Below, one piece after another: positions 24,180 to 39,250 of a stretch of DNA of 64,000 nt; the first letter of the stretch is position 1; the number at the start of each line of letters is the position of its first letter. The DNA is from Monilinia fructicola (taxonomy: Eukaryota > Ascomycota > Leotiomycetes > Helotiales > Sclerotiniaceae). The stretch spans positions 310,001-374,000 of the forward strand of contig VICG01000001.1 in assembly GCA_008692225.1 (NCBI GenBank), read 5' to 3'. The position numbers and the translations under genes are program-made. Below the pieces are notes generated by a model. It ran no database searches. It was given only the letters and a program-made list of their open reading frames with translations, and was not told where the DNA came from.

Positions 24180-25194
24180 TTAACAACACTTGCTCCCACT
24201 ACCGCCACCTTGACCACCCACATCTACACCTTGCTGCGCCGCATGATCTATCTTACTCGTGTCCACGATTCTCTTCTTAATATCTGCCGCCAAACTATAG
24301 AATGCCTTCTCCACATTGATGTTACTCTTAGCAGAGACCTCGAGGAAAGGAATACCAAGTTCGTCAGCCAATTGTTGGCCGCGTTCGGTCGATACAACAC
24401 GTTTGTCTTCCCAATCACACTTGTTGCCTATAAGGATTTTGTTTACGCCTTCGGTAGCATGCTGTTCGACGTTGCTGAACCAGGTGCGGATATCTGAGAG
24501 TGAATGGTTAGTGAGGTTCTTTTTGAAGACTCATACTTAAATCTGCCATCCCATCTCCCTTCTCCTATTGCCACAGCATTACCACCCTCCCTTCATAAGA
24601 CTTCTCCCTTTACTATGCTTCCTCCAAACCTTAGACCATCTCTTCCCAAGCCTCAAGCCCAAGCCCAAGCCCAACCACCACCCCAAACCATAAACAAAAC
24701 GGGTCACCTACTAGTAAAAGACCTCTCATCTGTAACATCATAGACGAGCAGAATCCCCATAGCCCCCCTGTAATAAGCTGTAGTAATTGTTCTAAATCTC
24801 TCCTGGCCCGCCGTATCCCAAATTTGCAACTTCACCCTCTTTCCATCCAGCTCAATTGTACGGATCTTGAAATCAATTCCAATGGTAGTGATGAACGAAG
24901 GCGTGAAACTATCCTCACTGAAACGTAAGAGACAGCATGATTTTCCTACTCCGGAATCACCTATCAAGAGGAGTTTAATCTGTTTTTGCAAAGACATTAG
25001 ATTAGTATATTTGTATTTCGAGGTTGGGAGTTGAGGATTGGGAGTTGGGAGTTTGGGGGGAATAGGGGAAGTGGAGGGTAGATATAGATAGATTGATAGA
25101 TTAGATTGAAGTGTAAACAGCAAGGCCAATAAAACCCACGAAACAACAACAAAACAAAACATACCAAAAAATCGTAATTCCTCGTCCCGGCCAT
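24180..25194 (-). CDS. Sec4/Rab8-type small GTPase
   Basis: A Rab GTPase controlling delivery of Golgi-derived secretory vesicles to the growing tip. Exons: 25194-25165 ([10 protein letters not shown]), 24979-24712, 24493-24180; 203 residues. All G boxes are intact: GDSGVGKS, the switch-I Thr in [21 protein letters not shown] and SAK. The protein ends in Cys-Cys for double geranylgeranylation. The effector region and the first exon match the Sec4/SrgA/Rab8 subgroup more than Ypt1. Introns of 185 and 218 bp have standard ends; a frame read through the first intron would give a false MSLQKQ start. It is transcribed away from the NCA2 gene region across a long, repeat-rich upstream tract. Confidence 0.95.
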
Positions 25195-26962
25195 CTTGGA
25201 TCAGTCGCACTCAAGTATCGAGCTCAAGTACAGTCTGTAGGATGTTTGAATAGCCTTGTTCGTTTGGCGTTGTCAAATCCCACACGATCTGATGAATTTG
25301 TCCGTGTCCTTGGTTATTTGTGAGCTGGTCTGGTCTTGTATGGTAGATTCCGGTTCCGTAAATCTAGCACCTCACCAATATTGTCTACCGTAATGACAAG
25401 ATCGCTGGAAGGGTGTGTGGGGTACAGGTGGTTGTGGGTCGTCGTTATGTACTTTATTTATCGTTTTGTAAGGGTGGTTTGGTGTTGTTGTCGTGGTTGT
25501 TGTTGGTGGTGGTGGTGGTGTTGGTGTTGTTGTTGTTGCTGCTGCGGCTGCTGCGGCTGCTGCTGCTGTTTGTTGGTTGATGTTGAGGAAGATGTTCTCA
25601 GGTAGGTACAGAAAGAGAGCCTTACGAGCCGATGCGAGGTGATTGATTGGTGTTGATCTTCGAGAAATTTGTTTGGGAAGAAGATTAATCAGATACACTA
25701 CGGCATTGACACCGATGGACACCGGCACTGGCACTGACACTAACACTTTCTTCCTTCTGCCAATGTCGTGATTGATTTTTTTTTTTTTTCCTTTTCGTGT
25801 ATGAGGGGAGAAAGAAGGTACGGGAAGGTTTAAGTTAATCACAACAAGAATATTATTGTTGATATGATTTAAGCACCTAGGTAAGTGAGGTGAGTGAAGT
25901 AATAAGTAATAAGTGAGGTTGATCAATCGTAAGTCGTATGGTGCTTTCCTGACGATGATTGATTGATTGATTGATTGATTTGATTTGATTTGATTGATTG
26001 ATAGAGGCTGATGGAGAAGGCGGAGGGGTGAGGGTGAGAGCGGCCCGGGGGATCTAGAAGTTCCGATCCAACAACAAGTGATCTAGCTGGAGGTCGAGGC
26101 CGTAGATAAAGTTCAAAAAGGATTTAAATAGACAAGCACGGCAAGCAGGATCCGTACGTAGTAGGTAGGTGGGAAGGTGGAAAGGTGGGAAGGTGCGAAG
26201 GTGGGAAGGGAACCTTGGAAGTACTAGGTAGGTAGGTAGGAAGGTACCTAGGTAGGTAATGATAAGTACCAGACCGTAATTAGTAGATGGATATACCTAG
26301 GTATGTATGTATATGTATGTATATATATGGATGTATATATATGGATATATATATATGTGTGTGTATACACCTAGGTATATATGGATACGAGTATGTGCTG
26401 TTATATTCCGTACGTTAAACTGGTTGAAGAACGGTACTACTCGAGTATTTCAAGATGGATGGAATATATCAATTAATTATACCTACCTAGGTAGCTGGAG
26501 GCCCCTAGTAGTTCCAAGGTTACTACTGATTTTCTCTATTGTAAGATTACTTCTACCCAACGCTTGACATCCATCCATCCATCCATCCATCCATCCATCC
26601 ATCTATAAAACCTTTTCATCGTCTTCCACCTTTACTGCATTGAATGCAATTTCATCTGTATCAGAATTTGCTGCTCTCGAGAAGAAAAAAAAAACTTTAT
26701 ATAAACGACATCCGGAATTGTCTGAGATATATTGACTGCGGCTCACTGCAAAATGAACATCAGAGATCGCACCTAGCACTTAGATTTTGAATTTCTCAGC
26801 CTTGCGACCATAATTTCATTACTTCTTTATCCCATGCCATCATCTAATCGTATCATGTCATGTCATGTCATATCAATATCATCCGCTATGCATAGGTATG
26901 TTCGTTGGTTCGGTACTGTACACCCCTAAGTGCTGTTACTTTTCCTTTCCATCTCTCGAGCT
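25195..26962. other. Long intergenic region with simple repeats
   Basis: Upstream of the Rab gene and downstream of NCA2. It holds (GGT)n/(GTT)n/(GCT)n triplets at 25500-25570, a GATT/GATTT array at 25955-26000, AAGGTGGG-like units at 26163-26215, TACCTAGGTA-type palindromes (about 25876, 26246, 26292, 26369, 26484) and (CATC)n at 26567-26601. A very long 5' leader for the Rab transcript is possible. No gene seen. Confidence 0.45.
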
Positions 26963-29277
26963 CTATCTCAACCACTTCCCATAACTCCACCTAATTCTCT
27001 CCAAAACCTTCAGCTGCACCGGAATACCACTGTTGATATTACTAAGATCTCCCACATCCTCCAAAAACTCCCTTTCCACATCCCCAGGAAACAAGCTGCG
27101 AGCTCTCTTCCTCAGCACATGGACTTCGCACAAGAGTAACCCATGATCTTTATATGAGAGCATGTTATTTTGCGTAGGAGTAGCAACAGTCAAGATTCGA
27201 TCGATATTTCTCAAAACTCTTGCAGTTCTTCCAGCTCTTTCGCCCCGTCGAAGTCCCTTGCGTGAGCCGAGCAAACTTCCAAGATATCTGAAGGCGGCAA
27301 AACAAACCAAAACACCAGGCGTGAGTCCCACAAAGCCAAAGACAAGCTCTTGACTCTTGAGCAATGCATCGATGCCACTAAGCGCAACTTCCACGTCGAC
27401 TTTGGTTTTCTGCACCTGAATCAAGACTGTTCTGATCAAATCTCCTCTGACGGTTCCCACAAACGGACGCTGCATATCCTTTTCATAAGCTCGAAGAACG
27501 GGGGTGAGGTCACCTTCTTTAACCTTTGCTCTAATTTCAGAAATTTGAGATTCGGTCAAAGCGCCAACGCCGTAATTGGCGGCTTCGGGATTGTCGCGAG
27601 CGAAATCCACCACCATGCGTTCAAGACTTTCCATATCGCCTTTGAGACTCTCCTTACTCATGATCGCTACCTCGCTATCTTTGTCGTGACGAATGGTCCC
27701 AATCACTTTCTTGGTAGGGTCAACCACCCAATTCATCCAAAAGTCTTGAATGGTAGATCCGAGTTCTCTGATCCATGTAATAACCTCTGCTCTCCTGTTC
27801 ACCAAAATACGTAGTATAGTTGAAGAAGAAAGAAGTAACATGCTCGCCGGTAGCCAATATCTGACAAGCCTTGAAGGACGTCCAAATTCCGAGACAAGTT
27901 TTTGTGAATTCGCAATATGCCTGGGTACATGCGTGGAGAGAATATGTTGCAATCTTCTCGACAGCTTGCCCGTCCTTGTTCCCTGTAAAATGTTGCGACT
28001 CGAAATTTCCGGGTCATCCTCAACACTGGCAAATACCGTATCCTCGAAATCCGAAACTCCCTGTTCGAGAGCGGTAACATTTCGAAGCACATTATCCATC
28101 AGCGCCACACTCCTCTCCACCACGTCCTTCCACTCTGACTCTTCAGCCTTTACATCGGCACCCTCCTCATCAATATCAAAACTCAATGCTTCATCCATCA
28201 AAACCCCCAACCCGCTGGCCCCCATCTCTCTAAACCTCTTTAACCTCGCCTGATTCGACTTTGCCTTTGCTCTACCCACCGCAACCGGACTCATCACTCT
28301 TTTCTGCATCTCCACCACACTCCTCTCCCTGATACTCTCCCTAACCAACCCATAAAAGACACTCCACTGCCCCGCAACCCCCTCCCTCACATCTCTCCCA
28401 CCCTTCCTAACCGCACTTCCAGGCGCTTCCCTCAAATGCGTCAGTCTCTCGCTCGAATCACGATAAACATCCTTTCCCCAATCCCATAACCTCTGCGGCG
28501 AAGTCTGAATAGTGTACAGCCCCGTATATGCATACGAACCCAACACCTCATCCCAATACCAAATATCATCACTCAACGGAATCGTTTGTTCCAACAGCGT
28601 ATTCAAAATCAATCCATACGTCTGTACCGTCGCCTTGCTAACCAACAACCACTCCAACTCCCTCTCATAATTCCTCAGATACGCGTTAACCCCGGCCCTC
28701 CCACCCCCATACTCCCCCTCCTCATCCTCATCCTCCTCCTCCTCCTCATCCTCTTCTTCCTCCACCCGCACCTCATCCTTCAAATCGGCCAGCTCCAACA
28801 ACCGAGCGATCCTCCCCCCCGAAAGCAGCGCGCTCGAACTCGACGACGCACTCAACGCCTTAATCAACGCCTGCAACTCCGCGATGCGCGGCGACGACGC
28901 AACCCGCGCCCGCTTCGCCGAAAGAACATGCTCATCTGCGGGGTAAGGAAAGGGCGCCAGCGGAACGCGGTCGAGCTGCGCGTCCACCTTGCGAATTTGG
29001 CTAGGGCAAAAACCGTCAGTACTCCACGTGCGCAGGCGAACGGAGCGGCGAGAATGAGACGGCGGGCATGGACGGGCAGCTAGCGGATCGTGAGGGGCTA
29101 GCGTCGCTCGAGGAGCTCTGCCAGAAGTAGGCAAGAGGAGACTCGACCCCTCGATCCGACCCCGCCCCCCCAGAATGTGCCGCACGCCGAAGAAAAAAAA
29201 AATCCCCCCCTCCCCCACAAAACAAAAGGGAATGGGAGTCTCAAACGAAGGGGTACTCACTCTGCGACAATCGACAT
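26963..29277 (-). CDS. NCA2: NCA2 family mitochondrial protein
   Basis: In yeast Nca2 acts with Nca3 in expression of mitochondrially encoded ATP synthase subunits 6 and 8. A 17-nt first exon (29277-29261, MSIVA plus two bases) joins exon 2 (29000-26963) across a 260-bp intron, giving MSIVADQIRKVDAQLDR and 684 residues. An acidic Glu/Asp run (about residue 80-100) is followed by the conserved NCA2 domain. The C-terminal hallmark TVRGDLIRTVLIQVQKTKVD is intact, followed by SGIDALLKSQELVFGFVGLT. Two hydrophobic segments (YWLPASMLLLSSSTILRIL and FGFVGLTPGVLVCFAAF) fit a two-pass inner-membrane protein. Reading upstream of the acceptor without splicing gives a long but spurious N-terminal extension. 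Confidence 0.93.
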
Positions 29278-30425
<1,148 letters not shown>

Positions 30426-30429
30426 ACTA

Positions 30430-30943
30430 TAATTATAATATACTTTATTAAAACATTATATATAATAATAATTTTTATTTAGATTTATAAATTATATAAT
30501 GCTTTTATTATTATATATATTAAAAATTTATTATATTTTTTTTACTTTATTTTAAAAAGCTTTTATAAATCTAATAATAATTAATAAAACTAAAATAAAA
30601 TTAGTATATTATAGAGAATTAAATACTTTATTTAATATAGTTTTTAGCTTTTATATAATTAATAATTAAATCTAATTTATTAAAGTTTTAAATGTAAATA
30701 ATATAAAGTAAAATAAAATAAAATACTTTTTTAAATTCTTTTTAATGTATAAAAAACATTAATATTTAAAAATTTAAAACACTTATTATATATTCTTTAA
30801 CTTTTTAATATTTTAAAGTATTTTTCATTATATCTAATTTATTAGTTAATTTATTATGATTTTTTAAAGATTAAATATATAAAAATGTATATTTCGTTTT
30901 TCGATTAATTTTTAGCCCGGCATTGACCCAAAACAACGCCAAG
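30430..30943. mobile_element. Family B element, 5'-truncated copy
   Basis: Shares long AT-rich interior blocks and order with 3930-4434, and ends with the same terminus CCCGGCATTGACCC AAAACAACGCCAAG followed by TA. The left half is missing; the (AAAT)n tract takes its place. Non-coding. Confidence 0.75.
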
Positions 30944-31375
30944 TATAGCGTTTAAATTATTAAATATTAAATCTAATATTATATTTTACTTTTAGAACTA
31001 CTATATTTAGTAAACATTAATTATATTTGCTTAAACATAGCTAATATATTAAGTTAAATATTATAAAAAAATCGATCTAAACACGCCCTTAATAATCTCC
31101 GTCCAAGGTTTAAAACATAAGATGGTTGATATTTAATTATATCACGTCTTCATGCCTAACATTTGCTATCAGGTTTAGCGAGGGTGAAAGCAGCCCTAGA
31201 GGGTTGTAGTCGGCGGAATGAGAAGGGTCAGAGTAGCCCGCCTGCGGTTATCTATCAATCCCTGGAGAAGAAGTAGGATCGCTTGCTTTTTTCTTATTCA
31301 AAATCTATATACTCTATATACTTGACAAACTCTATACACATACTTATATACAAACAGCCTCTTGAATCCTCAAAA
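30944..31375. other. Intergenic region
   Basis: AT-rich to about 31150, then normal composition to the stop of the PPR-type gene. No gene seen. Confidence 0.4.
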
Positions 31376-34237
31376 TTAGCATTCAACGGTTGGCTCTAGA
31401 TCAAATGGATCCGGGTCATCCAGATCCGTGCTCGTGTCCCCAAAGTCGTCCCAGTTGTTGTTTTTTTCTCGTTCCCGGTATGAGTATTGGGCATCAAGAG
31501 CAACGGCCCTCTCCATGATCTCAAGAGTCTTGTTTCTGGCATCATTTCTATCTTTCTGATCATATCCCCGTATCGTCGCATATATCGCGTACGCTTCTTC
31601 TACGGCCTGAAGAAACGCTTCCAGCCTAGGACTGAGCTTCATTTTCCGCAATATTTGCCGAGTATTTTTCAGTATGTGCTTCATTCGCGCGTCAGGTACG
31701 ATTTGATTGACGGATAACATCTTCGTGATCCAAATGATGCCGTCCGGTTCTTTGATACCAATATAAGCCTTCAGGAGGATAGTAAGATTGACCACAGTAG
31801 GTCGAACTGTTGCGCTGTGGGTCCGCGAGACTTCAGCCCAGAACGCTATTGCGTCTTGAAAAAATCCGTTCCGAACAAGAATGTTGGTGACCTCATTGAA
31901 CACACTTTCTGGTACCACAATCCCATGCTCTTCTGCTTTAGCAATTGCCTCTTTGGCAGACCTCAAGAACATGATTAGACGACTGCTTCCAGCAGGGTTC
32001 ATGAATTTTGGCAATCGATTAGTAAGAAGTGTAACAAGAGCCTCATCCAAGAGGTATCCTTTCAGTTTCGCATCTTTAAGTAGCTCAATAGCCATGCTAG
32101 GATCGCCATCATTCAAATGCAATGTAGCTTTCACCGTGGCTCCTAGAACCGAGCCATGTATGTGTACCCCTTGTTTGCAAGCGTATTCATATATGTTTTA
32201 CGACCTTCTTGAAGTTCCCCTTTCCCAGTTCTTCGAAAATCTGTCTACGAGGATAATTCTCATCCTTTATAGTTCTAGTCGCCCTTGGCAAAGCCCTCAA
32301 CTTCCTAGCAGCAACTTCTGGTATCCCTTTCGAATCCTTGAGGGCAAATTGACGCAGAAGCGCCATTGTAGAATCATTTGTGTATTCCACAGACGTTTTT
32401 AACATTACACGATGTACTTGAAATACTTGTTCGAAGTTGAAATTCCACGTCTTGTAAAGTTGACTGAGAATGGTATTGAACGAATCGGCATCAAGACAGG
32501 TAGAAACAGAGGTTGCGTATTCTATCCAACGAAGAATAGAACGAAGCTCTTTCGCTTTAGCATATTCGCCGATCATGATATTGGAAGCATAAGGAGTCAA
32601 AGGAACTTTATATTGCTCAAGGAAACAACGGGTGAACTCCTCTGTCTCGGCCACGGAATGTGATTGGGCAAACAATTTAAGAATAGGTGGGAAAATATCA
32701 CCATAGACTTTGTTGTTAGGATTGAGTTTTGCCATTTCGGCGAATTCAGTCTTGACATCGTCCCACTCATCACACATCGCCTTTCCACGTGCAATTTGAC
32801 CACGGATGAGTATATCATCTTCACATGGACCACTTACTTGAAAGAGCTGTTCGTGATATTTTCCAGCGGCTTGAAAATCTCCGGCCTCTACACATAATTG
32901 GATTATGACGGCATAAGCAGCATTTGGGGGACAAATAATCGGTATCACAGTTTTGAGGCGATCGAATCTTTCTCTAGTTGCGCGAATATCTCGTGTAACG
33001 CGCCATTCGGTGCCGAGCAGCTTCTGAAACCAGTTGTTCGACCTTCGAAACTGGTCGCTTTTGGTCAATTTTGACGTCTCAATCAAGACCTGCTCGGCTT
33101 TTGGTAAAATGCCTCATTTCCAGCGCTGATTCGACTAAAGCATCCGTAACACGGTAAAGTTCTTCTTGGCATGGTGATATTTTGACGAAGTATTTGAAAA
33201 ATCGAAACATGGCGCTACGGTGCTGTCTAGCCTGTAATTCCGCGATGATAAATGGCCCAACCGAGGGATTAGGTGCTTTGCCACGGGTAGCCTCGATTCG
33301 CCAGAATAGTTGCTTGGTCAGATCATACATGTCGAACCGAGATGTCAAATTGCAAGCTTCCACAATAACGGGTTTCATCTTGTTCGACATCGGTCCTGGT
33401 TTCTCAGTGAACTCTGTAAGACACAGAGCAGAAGCTTTGCGCGCAGTTTAGAAAGATATGCGTCCTGGTTGGCCTCATCGATTGGACTCTTCAACAGAGT
33501 ATCAATGATAACATGTGGCTCGAATCGTTTGAAGTCGGTCTCTGAAAGTGTAGTGGATCTGAGAACGATGTCAAGAATTTTCTCCATATGCTCCACCTTG
33601 GAGAGATTCCGACAAGCCGTAGACAATACAATCGCTGCCTCTAATAAACATGGTTGCATGCCACTAGATCCTATATCCAAGCCTTCCTCAAAAGCCTCGA
33701 AAAACCGCCGCAACGCAGAACCAACGGCAATTGGGTCTTCCTCATTTCCAATCATCTGCTGTATATCATTTGCAAGACGCTGTTGGCGATCTTCATCGAT
33801 CTCCGTAGGCTTCTGTTTCGGCTCTTCTGTAGTTGAGGAGTGGAGTCTTTCGATTCGGGGCGGTTTGAGTGGAATGGAAGGCGGTATCAGATTGACAGGC
33901 TCTATCGCTTCTCCGCCGATTGGTCGCCGGCCGCAAGGACTTCCGAACTTTGGGGACTGCTCGAGGCAGAGTTGCCGGCCTGCCAAAACCCATCATCTTT
34001 GAATCGCAAGACCTGCTCCTCGAACGTTTCTGCCAAGTGTGCGCTAGATTCATGATATTGCTTCGAGGATTTGAGTTTCTTAGCATTGTCGTGTACCAAT
34101 TTCGCACTGCGTATTCGTCGGCGGCGGTCCTCCGTTAGCATACCAGCAGTAAATGCGACGGTGCAAGATGTTCCGAGGGCGATGTTGCGAAGGGCTCGCA
34201 ATGCACCTTTGGAAGGCACAGGCAAGGCGGATGGCAT
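31376..34237 (-). CDS. Pentatricopeptide-repeat-type protein, frame broken five times
   Basis: A large helical-repeat protein, probably a mitochondrial RNA-processing or translation factor. Fragments in five frames follow one another without gaps and all look like PPR helices, for example AVIIQLCVEAGDFQAAGKYHEQL and NLTILLKAYIGIKEPDGIIW. The N-terminus from ATG 34237 is basic (RRRRIRSAKLV) with a hydrophobic stretch. The frame needs: one missing base somewhere in 33920-34000 (C4 at 33955 region or G3/T4 near 33990), one missing A opposite TTT 33436-33438, one extra A opposite TTTT 33099-33102, one missing G opposite CCCC 32217-32220, and one missing G opposite CCCC 32167-32170. With these the product is ~954 residues. 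The sites are homopolymers, so I favour sequence errors, but true decay is possible. Confidence 0.7.
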
Positions 34238-34440
34238 CTCAGTGGTAATCTAGCCATCGCATCTCTATTCAAATGGAAAGTTGTGTGTGAAGTGCTCGAT
34301 GCATTGGAGATTAAATGATCTGATTTGCATTGAGGTGGTCCCAGCAGTCCCTTGACCCAGAACTTTTCGATCGGTAGGTGATTAGTCATCGACCCCGCGC
34401 TCACCAGTTTCGCTCCCGGTGAGCGCTGAATCAAAGAGTA
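34238..34440. other. PPR gene upstream flank
   Basis: Short normal-composition segment before the AT-rich island; probable promoter. Confidence 0.35.
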
Positions 34441-35307
34441 ATAAACTTATATAATCCGGCGCGTTTAAAAAGAGGTATACGCGAATATAAAACTTATAAT
34501 TATTCAATAAAACCTTAATATAATCTTATATAATCTATATATATTATAAGTTTAGTATTACTATACTTTTCTATATAATCTTTTATATATTTTATAAATG
34601 TGTTTTATATATTTTTATAAATGTGTTTTATATATTATATATAATTTAAAGATTATATAATCTTAGATTTCTATTATATTATTCTATATATAGTATAAGC
34701 TATATATAATAGAATAATTCTATAATATAATAATAAATAATAATAATAAATAATAAATAATAAATAATAAATAATAAATAATAAATAATAAATAATAATA
34801 ATAAATAATAAATATAAATAAATAAAATAATAAATAAATAAATAATAATAATAAATAATAAATAATAAATAATAAATAATAAATAATAAATAATAAATAA
34901 TAAATAATAATAAAATAATAAATAATAAATAATAAATAATAAATAAATAATAAATAATAATAGATAAGAATTTAAAAAGATAAGATAAAAGAAAATATAA
35001 AAAAATATATAAAAAATATATAAAAATATAAAAAATAAAAAAATATAAAAAATATAAAAAAATATAAAAAAAATATAAAAAAATATAAAAAAATATAAAA
35101 AAATATTAAAAGATTATAATTATAATTATAATAAAATCTTTTTATATATTCTAATTATACTTTATATTAAAATAAATTAAAAATATAAAAGGCTTTTAAA
35201 GACTTTATATTAATTAAAAATTTTAAGTTTAAAAATAAAATATAGATAGAATAAATATTAAGAAAATTTTATATACTAATATATATTTAAGAAATATAAA
35301 AAATATA

Positions 35308-35615
<308 letters not shown>

Positions 35616-36259
35616 TTAAAGAAAGAAATTATTTTAAAAATCCTTTACTATTATATATTTATTTTCTACTTTCTTAATTCTAATATAAATACTCTTATAT
35701 TATAAAATATATATCTTATTTAATTATATTATAAATATATATCTTATTTAATTATATTCTATATTAAATATATTAATAATATTATATTAATAATATTATA
35801 ATAATAATAAATTATATTAATAATATTATATTATATTTTTATAATATATTTTTAATACTATTCTTTTTAATATATTTTTAATCTTATTCTTTTTATTTTT
35901 TTATTTAATTTTTTTACTCTTCTTCTATTTAATTTAAAATTTAGATTTTGTAGAAAACTTTATATTTTTTTATATATTTTTATATTTTCTTTTATTTTAT
36001 CTTTTTAAATTCTTATTTATTATTTATTATTTATTTATTATTTATTATTTATTATTTATTATTATTTATTATTTATTATTTATTATTTATTATTTATTAT
36101 TTTTATTATTTATTATTTATTATTTATTATTATTATTTTTATTATTTATTATTTATTATTTATTATTTATTATTTATTATTATTATTTATTATTTATTAT
36201 TTATTATTTATTATTTTTATTATTTATTATTTATTATTTCGATATTTCGAAATAAAATA

Positions 36260-37631
36260 GGCCTATATGAAATAGCCGGAATGGAATAGCCAGAATGGAA
36301 TGATGGAATGGGCGAAATGAAATGGGTCGAAATGGTTGATCACTTTTAAAATGGTCGAAATGGTTGGAATAATTAAGCTCCGAAGGTAGAACGGAAAATC
36401 GGTATTAAAATTAAGGTTTTTTGCTTACTAATGCTTGACCAATTAGAATTTTCGTAGAATACTTATAATCAATTATACGAGCCGTTAAGGATTTAAGGTT
36501 TATGTTTTTGTATTTTGAACCTCCTATAGTATAAGTATAATAATTACATAATACAATAAATTAATAAACTAAGATTCTTCGAATATATTAAAAATATAAA
36601 AAGAAAATTTATTAAAAATATAAAAAGAGATATGAAAAGAGATATAAAAAGAGATATAAAAAGAAATATAAAAAGAGATATAAAAATATAATATATTATT
36701 ATTAAATTAATTATTTCTTTATAATATAAAAGTATTTATATAAAAACAAAGAAAGTAAAAAATAAATATATAATAGTAAAGGATTTTAAAAATAATTAAT
36801 TTCTTAAAGTTTAAGTCGCCTACTCTACTTCTCGTTACCCCCCTATTTGGCTAGTATTTTATACTAAAAACGGCCATTTTAACGTATTAATAACTCTACG
36901 AAAAATGAATATATATTTTTTTGAATCTCAACTAAAGCTTCTATATATAATTATTAATCAATTTTGAAAAATCTTAAATTTTTGTGATTTTTTATAAAGA
37001 GTGATAAAAAATTATAGAAAATTAAAATTTTCAGTTTTGGATTTGTATGGAAATCATATACAAAATTGAAACTTTGAAATAAATATTTATAATTTCTAAA
37101 TAAAAATAATTAAAAATAATCTAGAATCTTTTTTAAAATCTATTAATCAATATATAGTAAATAAGCTATTCAAAATATATACAATGATTGAAAATTATTA
37201 AGTAAATTAAAATTAGAAATTTTTTACTTAAAAATTTATCGTTAAAATCTAAGAATCTATATTAAACACTTATTATAAATAATAATATATTATTTAAATA
37301 ATATATTTAATTTAAATTAACTTTAAGATTCTTTAAAATTTTTTAGATTATTTTTAGTTATTTTTATTAGATAAAAAAAATTTATTTTTAAAAAATTTGA
37401 TTTTGTATAGGATTTATATATAAATTTAAAATTAGAATTTTTATTTTTTTATAATCTTTTATTACTCTTTATAAAAAGATCGTAAAAACTTAAGATTCTT
37501 AGAATATATTAATTAATATATACTAATTCATTCTTAAAAAGAAATTATTAATATGTTAAAATAGCCGCTTCTAGTATGAAATACTAGTTAAAATAAGGGG
37601 GTGGCGAGAAGTAGGGTAGGCGACTTATTAA

Positions 37632-37667
<36 letters not shown>

Positions 37668-37977
37668 GAATTCGAAGAATCAATCTTAGAGAAATGTAGA
37701 GTTATGTAATTGTTATTATGTGATTATTATACTTGTACTATAGGAGGTTTAAAATGAAAAAACACGAACCTTAAATCCTTAGCGGTTTGTGTGATTGATT
37801 ATAAGTATTTCGCGAAAATTTTAATTGGTCGAACATTAGTAAGCAAAAAACCTTAATTTTTAATGTCAACTTTCCGTTCTGCCATCGGAGCTTAGTTATT
37901 CCGACTATTTCGAAGGTAGTTAATCATTTCGGCCTATTCCATTCCGGCTATTTTATTCCGGCTATTTTATATAGGCC
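36260..37977. mobile_element. Family D long-inverted-repeat element containing a nested element
   Basis: Termini GGCCTATATGAAATAGCC and its counterpart ending GGCTATTTTATATAGGCC are flanked by TA. Arms of about 330 bases (36260-36595 and 37665-37977) match in reverse complement, including 'ttttttgcttactaatg' and 'gtactataggaggtt'-type blocks. The whole is 1718 bp, of which 812 bp plus a TA duplication is a complete family A element, so D was present before A arrived. No transposase frame remains. Confidence 0.8.
36814..37625. mobile_element. Family A element, complete copy (812 bp), nested in family D
   Basis: Termini AGTCGCCTACTCTACTTC and ...GAAGTAGGGTAGGCGACT, both flanked by TA. Similarity between the two halves runs far inside the element, so it is close to a full palindrome. 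It is the intact relative of the half element at 2832-3227. Non-coding. Confidence 0.85.
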
Positions 37978-38323
37978 TATATTATTTTAAGATAATAAAA
38001 GATTAATATATTTTATATATAATTAAAAATATATTAAAAAAATTAAAAAACTATAAAGCTTTTTTATATATTTTAAATTTTTTATTAAATAAGAAAACAT
38101 TTAAAAGTTAAATAAAAAGAATAAAAAAAAGAAAAAAATAGAATAAATAGAATAAATAGAATAGATCCTTTTAAAAGAACAAAACGAGATATAAAATTAA
38201 AAAAAGATATTAAATTAGAATATAATTAATATAATATATAAGTAATATCGTAAATAAAAATTAGAAAATAAATATATAATAATAAAGTATTTAAAATATA
38301 ATTCATTTCTTAAATCTTATTAT

Positions 38324-38697
<374 letters not shown>

Positions 38698-39250
38698 TAT
38701 TCTAAAACGTTTCACTAACTAAAAGCTAATTAGTCTAATCTAAAAAAACTATATAAGATCTATACGGGAATATAGAAACTTTAATAAAAGTATATATTTA
38801 TCTTATAATAATAATATAAATTAAAATAATATATAAAACAATATTAAAATAAATACCTATATTTTATAGATTATATATTTTCTAAATATATAATTTTTTA
38901 GTTTATTAGACTTTTAATTTTTAAGAAATAAATAAATATTATATAAGCTCTATAAAACAAATTGCGAGGAAGATTATAAAAGATCGTTATTGTATAATGT
39001 CAATAAGCTTTAAGTAGATTATATTATTACGATTTCTTATATTTTAACTTTATTAATATATGTTTTAAGTGTTAATAAAGATATTGGAATTTTAAAATAA
39101 AGTAATTATATAAAATTTAGCTTTTAGATTATTATATAATACAATTCTATAGATCTAGCTATAACATTCATCAAGTTATCTAACATTATTATAAAATATT
39201 TATTATTTCTATATTTTTTCTATACTTTTTCTATATTTTTTCTATACTCT

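Noticed and set aside
28967..29260. N-terminal extension of NCA2 read through to 29260
   Set aside because: The region has splice ends giving the conserved MSIVADQIRKVDAQ start; the extension is intron sequence.
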